Source: Acidobacteriota bacterium
GTDB lineage: Bacteria > Acidobacteriota > Terriglobia > UBA7540
Assembly: GCA_004298155.1 (NCBI GenBank)
Contig: SCRD01000024.1
Span: 434,001 to 498,000, forward strand
Reading direction: 5' to 3'
DNA length: 64,000 bases
Shown: piece by piece, positions 8,286-16,924 of the stretch
Layout: each line of letters begins with the position of its first letter
Position numbering within the stretch: the stretch's first letter is position 1
Program-made: the position numbers and the translations under genes
The notes under the pieces: generated by a model
What the model saw: only the letters and a program-made list of their open reading frames with translations
What the model was told of the DNA's origin: nothing
Databases searched by the model: none

Positions 8286-9216
8286 GGGACAGTCTGACCC
8301 TCCGTAACCTCAACTTGCGCATCAGGCTGGGCAAAACCAAGGCTAAAAAGACGAAGACCGCGGTGATCAGTTTAAGGTCGTTCGGGTTCAATCCCAGACG
8401 CAGGGCAATTGCCACCAGCAGACGGAACAACACCGAACCCATCACTGCACCACAAATAATAAAACCGAGTTGGCGTGTTCCCACCAGTGCTTCCCCTATG
8501 ATGACACTCGCCAGCCCCCAAACCACCATGCCAATGCCCATCTGGACATCAGCGAAACCCTGGTATTGCGCCAGAAAAGCACCGGAAAGCGCCACCAGAC
8601 CGTTTGAGACCGCAAGGCCCAGCACGATCATGTTGCCGTCGTTCACCCCTAACGCCCGGATCATCTGGCTATTGTCTCCGGTCGCACGCATCGCCGTTCC
8701 GAGGTGGGTCTGAAAGAATGCATACAAGAGCACGCCCGTCAGCGCGATTGAAACAAAGGTCAAAACCAGTACGGAGGCGTCGAGGCTGGATACTTCCCAA
8801 CCCATCACATTCAGGCTCGCGCGGCCGCCAAGCACCGTTGTGCCCATCTCCTGAGCGTAGGTCGCAAGTGTCTTTTCCCCCAGCAAAGGTACATTGCTGC
8901 GCCCCATGATGTGCAGATTAACTGAGTAGAGTCCCGTCATCACCAAGATGCCGGAAAGCAATCCATTGATTTTGAATTTAGTGGCCAGTGTGCCTGTTAC
9001 GGCACCGGCCACGAAACCTGCTCCAAAACCCGCAGCGGAGGCTGCCACGGGATTCACTCCTTTAACAATCATCGCCGCAGCAACCGCTGCGCCCAGCGTG
9101 CTCGACCCGTCAGCCGTAATGTCCGGAAAGCTGAAGATGCGAAAACTGATAAACACGCCCAAGGCCAGCAGTGAAAGGATAAATCCAATTGTCATTGCAC
9201 CAATCAGGAGGCTCAT
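8278..9216 (-). CDS. ABC transporter permease (COG4120 / TrpY-like)
   Basis: Membrane subunit of 312 residues with about eight hydrophobic segments. It begins MSLLIGAMTIGFILSLLALG and has the FPDITADGSSTLGAA region typical of the permease family paired with PF04392 binding proteins. Long Gly/Ala-rich segments (AASAAGFGAGFVAGAVTG) and a cytoplasmic-type EALVGTRQLG loop fit the BPD_transp_2 fold. The ATG begins directly after the stop of the STAS-fusion gene (TAG at 9217-9219), so translation is probably coupled. Substrate unknown. Confidence 0.9.
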   Translation of the reverse strand: MSLLIGAMTIGFILSLLALGVFISFRIFSFPDITADGSSTLGAAVAAAMIVKGVNPVAASAAGFGAGFVAGAVTGTLATKFKINGLLSGILVMTGLYSVNLHIMGRSNVPLLGEKTLATYAQEMGTTVLGGRASLNVMGWEVSSLDASVLVLTFVSIALTGVLLYAFFQTHLGTAMRATGDNSQMIRALGVNDGNMIVLGLAVSNGLVALSGAFLAQYQGFADVQMGIGMVVWGLASVIIGEALVGTRQLGFIICGAVMGSVLFRLLVAIALRLGLNPNDLKLITAVFVFLALVLPSLMRKLRLRRVRLSHA

Positions 9217-10488
9217 CTATGACCTCTCTTCAATGGTTTCGGCAAGCGGAGCAAGCCAGCACGCTCCGCGAACAAACTGGCTCTGGCCTGCCCCCGCGAA
9301 TACGCGATCGTCACTCAGGAGATGTAGGACGCCGAGCAGCGTCTGATTTTCGAAAAGCGATTTGACGGTTCTCCTCAGCTCGATCTTGCCTTTCTGCACT
9401 GGACGGTAAGAAAACGCCGCAGCGTGAAAGTGCCCCACAATTGGGGTGGCAGAGGTCAAGGGTTGCAGCAAAGGGGTGAGAATCCCTTCGACTCCACGTG
9501 CTGCCACACCTGCCACGAGCGCCAGGCTACGCGTATACGCAGGCTCCCCCGTAAAGCTGAGCCACTCGCGAATCCCGGGAAATTCGAAAGGCGCATTTTT
9601 TGCGGCCTCGCCGGTAGGCGAACGGCGCAGCGAAGCCCCTATCAATCCTGCAGACTCAGCCACGATGACCAGCCCAGACTGCTCGGCCTCGCTAATTTCC
9701 AGCAGCGAATCGACCAGTTGCATAAGTTTTACTGCCCCGGCTTCGTCCTTTGCCTCGAAGCGTACCAACTTTGAGAATTGGCCGTCGCAGGCGAGGCCAT
9801 AACAAACCTGCACGTCCGGCAAAGAGGAGCCTGCGGCCACCAGATAGTCGGGTACGTTCGTGCCGTCCGTGGGCAGATAAGCGACGGTCCCGCCGACCGC
9901 AATAAATTCACCGAAACGGCCCCGGCACTCCTCAAAACTGTCGCCCAGGGCGCCCAGGCCGATGCCGAAGGTGGATTCAGGAAACTGCACTGTACTGCAA
10001 CTGTCCCGGCGGAAACGGCAACCCCGCAGCAGATCCGGGTCACCCAACAGCCGGAGTTTCAGCGTGGCCTTCGGTGTACAGGGAAATACGTCGAAGGCTG
10101 TACCGTGCGCTTCCAAATGAATAGCCATTGCAGAGGCCGTCGCCGTCGTAGGGAGAGAGGGGGCGCCAACCGCGGCCATATCTCTCATGCCAGTGAGCAA
10201 CACACCGGTGAGTCTTGAAATTTCCAGAACTTTCTTGACAGGCTCGGAAGCCTCTGAGACCACCAGGGAGCCTTGGATTTCCCTCAACTGCCTGTAGTAC
10301 TTCACCAGGACTCTAATGCCTGCCGAACTGAGGAAGACGACCTCTGAAAGGTCCAACATCAGATGGTGTGAGCCACGGCGAATCTCTTCGTCCAACGCCC
10401 CTGCCAAGTGGTCCGCCCAATAGCCATCCAGCCGCCCTTTGACCTTTAGCTCTTTTACTTCTCCTGATTTCTCTACCGTGATTTCCAT
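9217..10488 (-). CDS. STAS-domain protein with a large unrecognised C-terminal region
   Basis: 423 residues. Residues 1 to about 110 are a STAS domain (LMLDLSEVVFLSSAGIRVLV, with serines at the usual phosphorylation loop). Residues about 120-423 form a mixed alpha/beta region that I do not recognise; marks include FGIGLGALGDSFEECRG, GGTVAYLPTDGTNVPDY and VCYGLACDGQ. There is no transmembrane helix, so it should be cytoplasmic. It sits between the substrate-binding-protein and permease genes of an ABC importer, an unusual place for a STAS protein. It could link transporter state to the partner-switch proteins encoded downstream (inference). STAS call firm, function unknown. Confidence 0.75.
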   Translation of the reverse strand: MEITVEKSGEVKELKVKGRLDGYWADHLAGALDEEIRRGSHHLMLDLSEVVFLSSAGIRVLVKYYRQLREIQGSLVVSEASEPVKKVLEISRLTGVLLTGMRDMAAVGAPSLPTTATASAMAIHLEAHGTAFDVFPCTPKATLKLRLLGDPDLLRGCRFRRDSCSTVQFPESTFGIGLGALGDSFEECRGRFGEFIAVGGTVAYLPTDGTNVPDYLVAAGSSLPDVQVCYGLACDGQFSKLVRFEAKDEAGAVKLMQLVDSLLEISEAEQSGLVIVAESAGLIGASLRRSPTGEAAKNAPFEFPGIREWLSFTGEPAYTRSLALVAGVAARGVEGILTPLLQPLTSATPIVGHFHAAAFSYRPVQKGKIELRRTVKSLFENQTLLGVLHLLSDDRVFAGAGQSQFVRGACWLAPLAETIEERS

Positions 10489-10523
10489 AATAGGATCCTC
10501 GCGTCCGGCCAGTATCCTCTCAA

Positions 10524-11546
10524 TTACCTGTCGATCACCCTGTCAGCGTTTTGAACGATTGATTGGGGAACCGTGAACCCAATGGCCCGTGCGGTCACCA
10601 AGTTGAGAATGATCTTGTTCTTGATGAGTGGCTGAACCGGGATGGAGGCCGGATCCTCTCCACGCATTACCCGGACTGCAAGCTGCGCAGTCTCAATGCC
10701 ACCATCGTAGTAGTCGCGCGCAACGACGGCAACGGCTCCCTGTTCCGCCGCGGAACTCATGAATGCAAACGTCGGTAGCCTGGCGTCTCGTGCCGCGCGA
10801 GCAATGCTGGTGAAGCCAGTGGCAGTGAGATTGCCCGCAACCTGGCATACCGCGTCAATTTTCATGCTGCACAAAGCCAGGGCGGCATCCGGCAAATCCG
10901 AACTCGTATTGGCCGGTACCGATACCACTTCGATTCCCATTTTTCGCGCTTCCAACACCAATTGGTCCCGGTGGTAAACCGTGTTCACCTCCGAAGGCAC
11001 CACGATCGTTCCAATCCGCCGGGCGTGAGGGAGGCACTCGTGAAGTATTGCAAGCACTTCCTGATCCGCGCCACCCGTAGCCACTCCTGTTACGTTGGGA
11101 CGATGCTCTGTAAAACTGCGGCCTGCGCCGGCGGAGATGGGATCAGCGAGATAAGTGAAAACGATCGGCATCCGCTGCGGGGACTTGCGAATGGCCGCCT
11201 GCAAGGTCGGCGTCGAGAGTGTCATCAGTAGACCGGCTCTGGCGGTCAACGCGGCATCCACCAGGCCGTTCAGTGTTGTCATGTCCCCTTGCGCGTTGCG
11301 GATCGTCACCTCATAGTCGCGTCCTTCCACCAGACCGGATTGCCGTAGGCCTTCCAAAATCCCTCTCTCCGACTCTTCCGAGTCCTCCACATTCACATAC
11401 TCCAAAAGATTCACCACCCATTTCTTGTTTACTCCGGTAACGCCGCCGCGACTCTCGCGCCTGCCCCAATCAGAAACCAGCAAAACCGCTGAGGCGAGCA
11501 GAATCAGCGCCAATCCCAGAGACAACCGCTTGGTAACGAGCCACAT
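10524..11546 (-). CDS. Membrane-anchored ABC substrate-binding protein (PF04392 family)
   Basis: 340 residues: a short N-terminal hydrophobic anchor (LSLGLALILLASAVLLVSDW) followed by one ABC_sub_bind domain with two Rossmann-like lobes. Recognition motifs are YEVTIRNAQGD, LMTLSTPTLQAA, VFTYLADPISAGAGRS and PNVTGVATG. There is no lipobox Cys, so it is probably held by an uncleaved anchor. The anchor and the following LLVSDWGRR closely match the start of the neighbouring 936-residue protein (LLVSDWNRR), so one gene arose from the other by duplication. It presents ligand to the permease at 8278-9216. Confidence 0.88.
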   Translation of the reverse strand: MWLVTKRLSLGLALILLASAVLLVSDWGRRESRGGVTGVNKKWVVNLLEYVNVEDSEESERGILEGLRQSGLVEGRDYEVTIRNAQGDMTTLNGLVDAALTARAGLLMTLSTPTLQAAIRKSPQRMPIVFTYLADPISAGAGRSFTEHRPNVTGVATGGADQEVLAILHECLPHARRIGTIVVPSEVNTVYHRDQLVLEARKMGIEVVSVPANTSSDLPDAALALCSMKIDAVCQVAGNLTATGFTSIARAARDARLPTFAFMSSAAEQGAVAVVARDYYDGGIETAQLAVRVMRGEDPASIPVQPLIKNKIILNLVTARAIGFTVPQSIVQNADRVIDR

Positions 11547-11585
11547 GCGAAATCTCCAAAAGTTCGCACTTGCCCACGACTCCTG

Positions 11586-14396
11586 TCACTTGGCCACCGC
11601 AGTCCGCTGGATCCGGGTCTTCTCAGGCAGCAGTGAGTTGGGGCTGACTCCCGCGAGCACCTTGGCAGCGAGGTGGCCGCTTTGCTTGCCCCACTCGACA
11701 TAATCATCGCCGATAGCTCCAGCCGCTCCGCGCTCCACAAACCTGGGTTCGGTCGCGTATACCGGCACCCCGTTTTTCTTTGCTGCCCCGAGGATCCCTG
11801 GGAAGCCGGTTGTGGTCAGATTATCTGCAGAGATCACAATGATCCCGGCGTGACGCTGGCATAAGGACTCCGTTGCTTGCGGCAGGTCTGATACAACCGC
11901 GGCGGTGGCCTCAACCAGCGTCAATTTCCGTTCCTGGCATGCCTTGCGAAGCTTCTTCACAGAAATTTCGGAATTCGGTTGGGAGGGGTCCCATACTGTT
12001 CCTACGGTAGCGAAAGGTGCTTCTCGTTTGAGCGCAAGGTCCAAAACACGATCCAGGGGCGGATCATCGTAAACGCCTGTGATGTTCGGTGGCCGCTGAT
12101 TGCCCTGGAAGATTCCCAGCACTTTGGGGTCGCTTGCCACAGTGAACACAATCGGGATTTCATGGATCGCGCGGGCCGCAGCTAGAAGTACCGGTGTTCC
12201 AGAAGTCACTACGAGATCTGCGCCTTCCGACTTGATAGCAGACATGATCAGCGGGAGTTGTGTCACATCACCCTGAGCGTTAAATCGACGCAATACAAAA
12301 TCGGCACCTTGCCTCAGGTGGGCTTCTTCCAGGCCCTTGATGAAGCCCTCACAGCTTTCGTCAATCACCGGGTTATCGACAATCTGCACCATCGCCACCC
12401 TTGCCGGGCGGCCCAGTTTGGCACGGAGATTGTAGAAGCTTACGCTCTCCTTCAGGATGTCCTCAGGGACGGTCAGGCCCAGCGTCTTCAGCGATGCAAA
12501 GTTGACCTCAATGCGTTTCTTCGCGATGTTCTGCATCGGCATGGTGGCGGGTTTCTCCCCCAGCAGAATGCGGGAAACTATGAGGCCGGCTTCGTACCCC
12601 GGTTGATAAAAGCCAATCTGAACAGCAAGCGTTGCGCCTTTATCAACGGCCTCAATATCGTTCGTCAGCACCGGAAGTTTCGCTTTGGAGGCCACGTTCG
12701 CAATGGCGTCGAAAGCGATCGTGGCTGTGTTGTCTCCTGCGATCCAAATGGCATCGACATTCTTCTGGGCGGCAACCTGGGTCGCCAGGTAAACTTCGCT
12801 GGTACCTGTTACCGGCACTTCCTCCAGGCGGATGCCTTGCTTCCTGCAAAGCCCCCTGGCCACCTCGACCACCTTGCGCGAATTTGCCTCCGAGCTGTTG
12901 TAGATGATGCCAAGAGACTTCAAGCGCGGTAGGAACCGCTTGTAGACAGCCAGCGATTCCTCCAGAGGCGGAAAAGAGCCAATACCGGTAACATGCGGCA
13001 AGTGGTCCATCATGCTCTTACCGGCGCCGGCCGCTATGGGATCGTAAACATATGCAAAAACCACTGGTTTCCTTTTCACGGTGGCGGATGCAGCGGTGAG
13101 ACATGGCGTCGTGAGTGCCACAATCGCGTCTACATCGGAATTGTCAAAGTTCTGCAGGAGTTGTGTGATGTTCGATATCTCTGCTTGCGCGTGAGCCCGA
13201 CGAAATTCCAGGTTCTTGCCCTCGACAAACCCTCGATCGCGCAATGCGTCCTGCACTGCCCTGATCACCAGATCCGCGCCGGGTTCAGGCGCAAAATAGA
13301 CAAGCCCAACTTTGTAGGTTCGTCCGAGTTCGGGTGCTTTGAGCTGCCCTGCACTTGTCGACTGAGCTGCGTCAGGGGCGCTTGCCCTTGCCATCACTGC
13401 GGGTAAAATCCTCCAAGGACCTTTGAGGCCCTGGAGCACAGAGGTATCAACAACCAGCTTTTCGGGAACAATGTTCTCAATGCGAACGCTGGCGGGATCC
13501 TTGCCCTTCAAAACCTCTGCTGCGAGCTTTCCGGCAAGCGTGCCGACCTCGAAATAGTCGGCTCCCAATGCAAACAGTTCGCCTCGTTTCACCGAGGCAG
13601 GAGTGTTGCTGAAAACCGGGATTCTTCCCTCCCTGGCTGCGGCCACTACAGAGTCAGTAGCCGTTTCCACAGTATTGTCTCCGCCGATCCACAGCGCCTG
13701 TGCTCCGCGACCCACAAGCGATCTGGCAGCTTCCAGAACGCCCGCAGAATTTTCAACGTTGGCTTCCAGAAGCTCGACACTCATTTCTTTGCACTTCTTG
13801 CGCGCTTTCAGAACACACGCCTCAGAGCTGGCTTCGGAAGCATTCCACACCACCCCCACACGAGTTAGCGCCGGGTAGATTTCTTTTGCGATCTGAAACG
13901 TGTGCTCAACGGGCTGGAAAGTGCCGATACCAACGAGATGTCGCGGATGGTCAAGCGGGTTGACGCCACTGATGCCGACTCCTGCTCCGAACGGGTCCGT
14001 CACCGCCGCGAAAACATGGATAGTGTTTCCATCCTTGTTCGCGCTTGCCATGGTCTGAAGCGCAGGCGTGCTGGAGGTTAGAACGAGGTCGAAATGTCCA
14101 GTAACGAGAGCCTTGGCTATGGTATTAGCGGTTACAAAATCGCCTTCGGCGTTGAAACGCTGGATCGAGATCGTCTGGCCGTCTACAAAACCGTCCTTCG
14201 CCAGCGCATCGACCATTCCGGCCACGTTTTCGTCAAGGATGGAATTGGAACCAAACTGAAAAATCGCCACACGCCGGACTTTCTCAGTTACACCGCTCCT
14301 CTGGTCGCGGCGATTCCAGTCGGATACGAGCAGTACCGTGGACGCCCCAATGATCAACGCAATTCCTAACGCAAGTTTTCGGATGGCCGGCAGCAT
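11586..14396 (-). CDS. Membrane-anchored protein with three tandem ABC substrate-binding domains (PF04392)
   Basis: 936 residues, about three times the normal length. After an N-terminal anchor (LALGIALIIGASTVLLVSDW) come three ABC_sub_bind units at about 40-325, 359-650 and 665-930. Each repeats the same signs: a strand such as VAIFQFGS, VGLVYFAP or VAMVQIVD; TSSTPALQ, TTPCLTAA or SGTPVLLA; and a DP motif (VTDPFGAG, YDPIAAGAG, ASDPKVLG). Linkers are short. It is the first gene of the minus-strand operon, 39 bp before the single-domain homologue. The triple form could hold several ligands or different ligands per unit; the units are clearly diverged. Confidence 0.88.
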   Translation of the reverse strand: MLPAIRKLALGIALIIGASTVLLVSDWNRRDQRSGVTEKVRRVAIFQFGSNSILDENVAGMVDALAKDGFVDGQTISIQRFNAEGDFVTANTIAKALVTGHFDLVLTSSTPALQTMASANKDGNTIHVFAAVTDPFGAGVGISGVNPLDHPRHLVGIGTFQPVEHTFQIAKEIYPALTRVGVVWNASEASSEACVLKARKKCKEMSVELLEANVENSAGVLEAARSLVGRGAQALWIGGDNTVETATDSVVAAAREGRIPVFSNTPASVKRGELFALGADYFEVGTLAGKLAAEVLKGKDPASVRIENIVPEKLVVDTSVLQGLKGPWRILPAVMARASAPDAAQSTSAGQLKAPELGRTYKVGLVYFAPEPGADLVIRAVQDALRDRGFVEGKNLEFRRAHAQAEISNITQLLQNFDNSDVDAIVALTTPCLTAASATVKRKPVVFAYVYDPIAAGAGKSMMDHLPHVTGIGSFPPLEESLAVYKRFLPRLKSLGIIYNSSEANSRKVVEVARGLCRKQGIRLEEVPVTGTSEVYLATQVAAQKNVDAIWIAGDNTATIAFDAIANVASKAKLPVLTNDIEAVDKGATLAVQIGFYQPGYEAGLIVSRILLGEKPATMPMQNIAKKRIEVNFASLKTLGLTVPEDILKESVSFYNLRAKLGRPARVAMVQIVDNPVIDESCEGFIKGLEEAHLRQGADFVLRRFNAQGDVTQLPLIMSAIKSEGADLVVTSGTPVLLAAARAIHEIPIVFTVASDPKVLGIFQGNQRPPNITGVYDDPPLDRVLDLALKREAPFATVGTVWDPSQPNSEISVKKLRKACQERKLTLVEATAAVVSDLPQATESLCQRHAGIIVISADNLTTTGFPGILGAAKKNGVPVYATEPRFVERGAAGAIGDDYVEWGKQSGHLAAKVLAGVSPNSLLPEKTRIQRTAVAK

Positions 14397-14963
14397 GTCT
14401 TTTCAGCACCATCACGAAGCTGTACGCGTTCAGCCGACCTCACGGTCCTCGATCAATTCGCAAAGTTGAAGGAGGATGTGACTAGCCCGTTCACCACGCA
14501 CAGCCTGTATCTTGTAGGAAATAAATAGCGGGATTATCTTTTGCAGCGCCAATCGGAGAGAGATTATGGGTCCGAGCATGGCTCCGTCTCCCATAGCATC
14601 AATGCTTCTGGACTGTCATTCCAATATTGTCCGTTCATATCTCCGCTGGCTGTGATGTGTGCCACACGACGGTGTGACCCAAATCTCCTGTCGGAGGGTC
14701 CGTCAAAAAAACACGTTAAGCCTGCGTAGCCAAGCTTAAGAAATCGCTTGATAACGGGAAAGCGGTTCCAAGGGCCTCTGGATAACTATGTGCGACTCTA
14801 AAACCTTATGCCCATTTAACGTTCTGACTGACCACCCAGAAATTATGCACTTGGCTGATTATTCCGCCCGCGCAATTCGCCGTATTTAGCTTGGACGTGC
14901 ACCGATCAAATTCTATGCCCGGTGTTTGTTAAATAATCCTAGGTGGAGTCAAACGCTCCAAGG
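14397..14963. other. Intergenic stretch without recognised genes
   Basis: 567 bases between the triple binding-protein gene and the RepA-type gene. No reading frame here looks coding, and no tRNA or convincing terminator is visible. It should contain the promoter of the minus-strand transporter operon, but I could not pick out -35/-10 boxes with confidence. Confidence 0.5.
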
Positions 14964-15887
14964 TCACTGTGAGCTTGCAATGGCAAAAGTTCGCTTTGCG
15001 GAACGGACGACAAGAGCTTGGCCATCCTGTGAGATTCGGGCCGGGCATTCGGGCCAGAAGGTTCGCACTTCCCTGAGCCAACAGGCCAGCTTCCTCCGGA
15101 AGAAGCGCTTTTCCGAGTACTCGATTGGCCCAAGTTCGTCTACAAGCCCACCCTGTGTGAATAAGGGAATCCGAACAGAGCGGCCGTTGAGTGACCAGCT
15201 TTTCCATGACAACCAAAGGTAAAGGTCAGGCACTCCGGGTACGTCGGCAAGCGCCGCGACAACCTCCCGCTCCACAGGGATCCGGTGCTGATCGATCTCT
15301 TCGTAAAAGGCTTCGCTCAGCACGATAGAATTCTCATCACTGCCGGAATCTACTGGCTCTCCTTCACCCTTGTGAAACCAGAGACGCATGCGATCAAAGA
15401 AGTGGAACCTGGCCCAATCAAGGACAAGGTTGCCATTAGGCTCGTCACTGGTTCCGAAAAAGATGGTAGCCGCAAAGATCCTCTGGAATCCTTCCATTAT
15501 GCGGCGGTACCGTTTGCCGTCCTTGAAGAGATGGAAGAAGTCAAGCATCTCGGCGGCAGAAGCAAAGCGGACCACCCGGCTGCGCTGGCGCAAGGCCAAG
15601 GTGGCAATCCAAATTGCGATGAGCCTGTCCTGGCCGTAAGGAAGCCCAAACTGCGGGTGGCCGATAACCTGGAGGAAGAATTTGCCGTTGCGGCGGACGT
15701 GCGAAGTGGAATTTCGAGGAGGACGTCGTAAGGGAAGGCTGCACAGGATGAAAGGGCGGGCATGAAAAGCGAGTTGTTGTCTGCCGTTCTCCCGCTGTTC
15801 GCGAATGAGTTGAATGGATTCGAGTTGCTTCAATCGCCGTTTGGTGATACCAACGGTAGGCAGAATTGATTGAACGGAACGTGGCAA
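14964..15887 (-). CDS. Plasmid-type replication initiator RepA (PF04796-like)
   Basis: 307 residues, resembling plasmid-encoded RepA proteins that bind an origin and start replication. Points of match recalled from the family: GLPYGQDRLIAIWIATLAL, a middle QRIFAATIFFGT segment, IVLSEAFYEEI, PDLYLWLSWKSWSL and a C-terminal EYSEKRFFRRKLACWLREV helix. It begins with TTG; no strong ribosome-binding site is seen. No partition gene, integrase or iteron array is recognisable nearby, so it is probably a stranded remnant of an integrated plasmid or island, or a domesticated copy. The frame is intact, suggesting recent arrival or retained use. Confidence 0.7.
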   Translation of the reverse strand: MPRSVQSILPTVGITKRRLKQLESIQLIREQRENGRQQLAFHARPFILCSLPLRRPPRNSTSHVRRNGKFFLQVIGHPQFGLPYGQDRLIAIWIATLALRQRSRVVRFASAAEMLDFFHLFKDGKRYRRIMEGFQRIFAATIFFGTSDEPNGNLVLDWARFHFFDRMRLWFHKGEGEPVDSGSDENSIVLSEAFYEEIDQHRIPVEREVVAALADVPGVPDLYLWLSWKSWSLNGRSVRIPLFTQGGLVDELGPIEYSEKRFFRRKLACWLREVRTFWPECPARISQDGQALVVRSAKRTFAIASSQ

Positions 15888-16924
15888 GAAGCCGCGTGTG
15901 ACCGGCTGGCAGAAATCGGCCGAGTGGTTAAGAATCCCGCGCTGTGCGAAAACTGTGTCAAAACGATATGTAATTGAAGCAAAAAGGGTTCTTTGCTGAG
16001 CGAAAGCAGAAGCCCCGAATGTGTGTAAGGTTATGAAAAGAATGATATTGAGTAGAAGGGATGTAAAGCGGGCAGATTCCTGGCAGTCATGAGGTCGAGG
16101 GTTCGAACCCCTCCAGGTCCACCAACATTTTGTACTTGACGATCACTTACAGACGTAGAAAACCTGCCAGGCGATAAATCGCCCTTGTGCATACCCAATT
16201 TTTGCGCTCTGCGCGACTGAAATCGTCCCCCCTTCTAAAGTGTATTCAGCGGGGCCAACAAACCGCGGAGCAGCTCGGGTGGATGCGCCACCTAAAGGGC
16301 TGCACAAATAAACCCTATGATTGGTGGGGATAGAGATGCTAGTCACGGCAATAGCCGAATGGTCGTCCAATCCTGCAATCGGCTGGTGAGGTTGGCCAGG
16401 GACCTTTCCAACGGGCCTGCTGAATCTGGGCTTTTGTACTTTCAGTTCATCAGCTTCCGCGATTAAATTGATACGGCGGGAGGGCTGGGAAGGGCCGCAA
16501 TTAGATTGTAGGAACGGGGGGGTTTCTAATGACCTGGCAGTGGCGGAGTTGACATTGCGAGGCGAGCCAGGAAGGGCAGAAGGTTGGAAGGCCGATGCTT
16601 CGAATAGATCGTGAAACAGTACTGCAGGAACGCTCTCAGCATTTGAGCCAGAACGAAAAGCCCGGAAGCGCTATCGAGGCGAACCCTGCATCTGCAAGTT
16701 GTCGAAAAAAGCCTCCGGCTTCGGCAGTAACAATGCACTGTCGAGGCTGCCTGGGCGACGTGTTCAAATTACAACCCTGAATTTCCCTGGCTTGGCTCTT
16801 TAAGAAAGTGCGGGACCTTCAGATCACTGGAGTGCTGAGATAGCTGACCATGCAGGAAGAGGAAATCAGAGGAGGATACGGAGATACTGCTTCACATAGG
16901 AAAGGCACACGAACAGCGGGATCG
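15888..16924. other. Gene-poor stretch between the RepA-type gene and the polysaccharide locus
   Basis: About 1 kb. The only feature I can support is the tRNA 3'-end fragment at 16091-16124. A 75-codon frame on the minus strand (16143-16370, TTG start) and a 70-codon frame (16526-16738) are open, but have no good ribosome-binding site and no recognisable similarity; they may be decayed genes or chance. No integrase is seen. Confidence 0.5.
16091..16124 (+). other. Isolated tRNA 3'-end fragment (candidate attachment-site scar)
   Basis: The sequence shows a perfect T arm, GAGGG-TTCGAAC-CCCTC, then CAGGTCC, a discriminator A and an encoded CCA. A variable-loop-like AGGTC precedes it. The matching 5' acceptor strand (GGACCTG), D arm and anticodon arm are absent upstream, so this is not a complete tRNA gene. 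Tyrosine integrases commonly use tRNA 3' ends as attachment sites and leave such a duplicated end at the far border of an island. Its closeness to a RepA-type gene fits that reading. Confidence 0.7.

Noticed and set aside
15914-15932. GGCCGAGTGGTTAAG, like the D arm of a tRNA-Ser or tRNA-Leu
   Set aside because: No acceptor stem pairs with the 3' fragment at 16091-16124, no anticodon arm is found, and the spacing is wrong even for an intron-containing tRNA.
16143-16370. 75-codon minus-strand frame with a TTG start
   Set aside because: No recognisable motif and no properly spaced ribosome-binding site. It lies next to the tRNA scar, so it may be a remnant, but coding cannot be supported.
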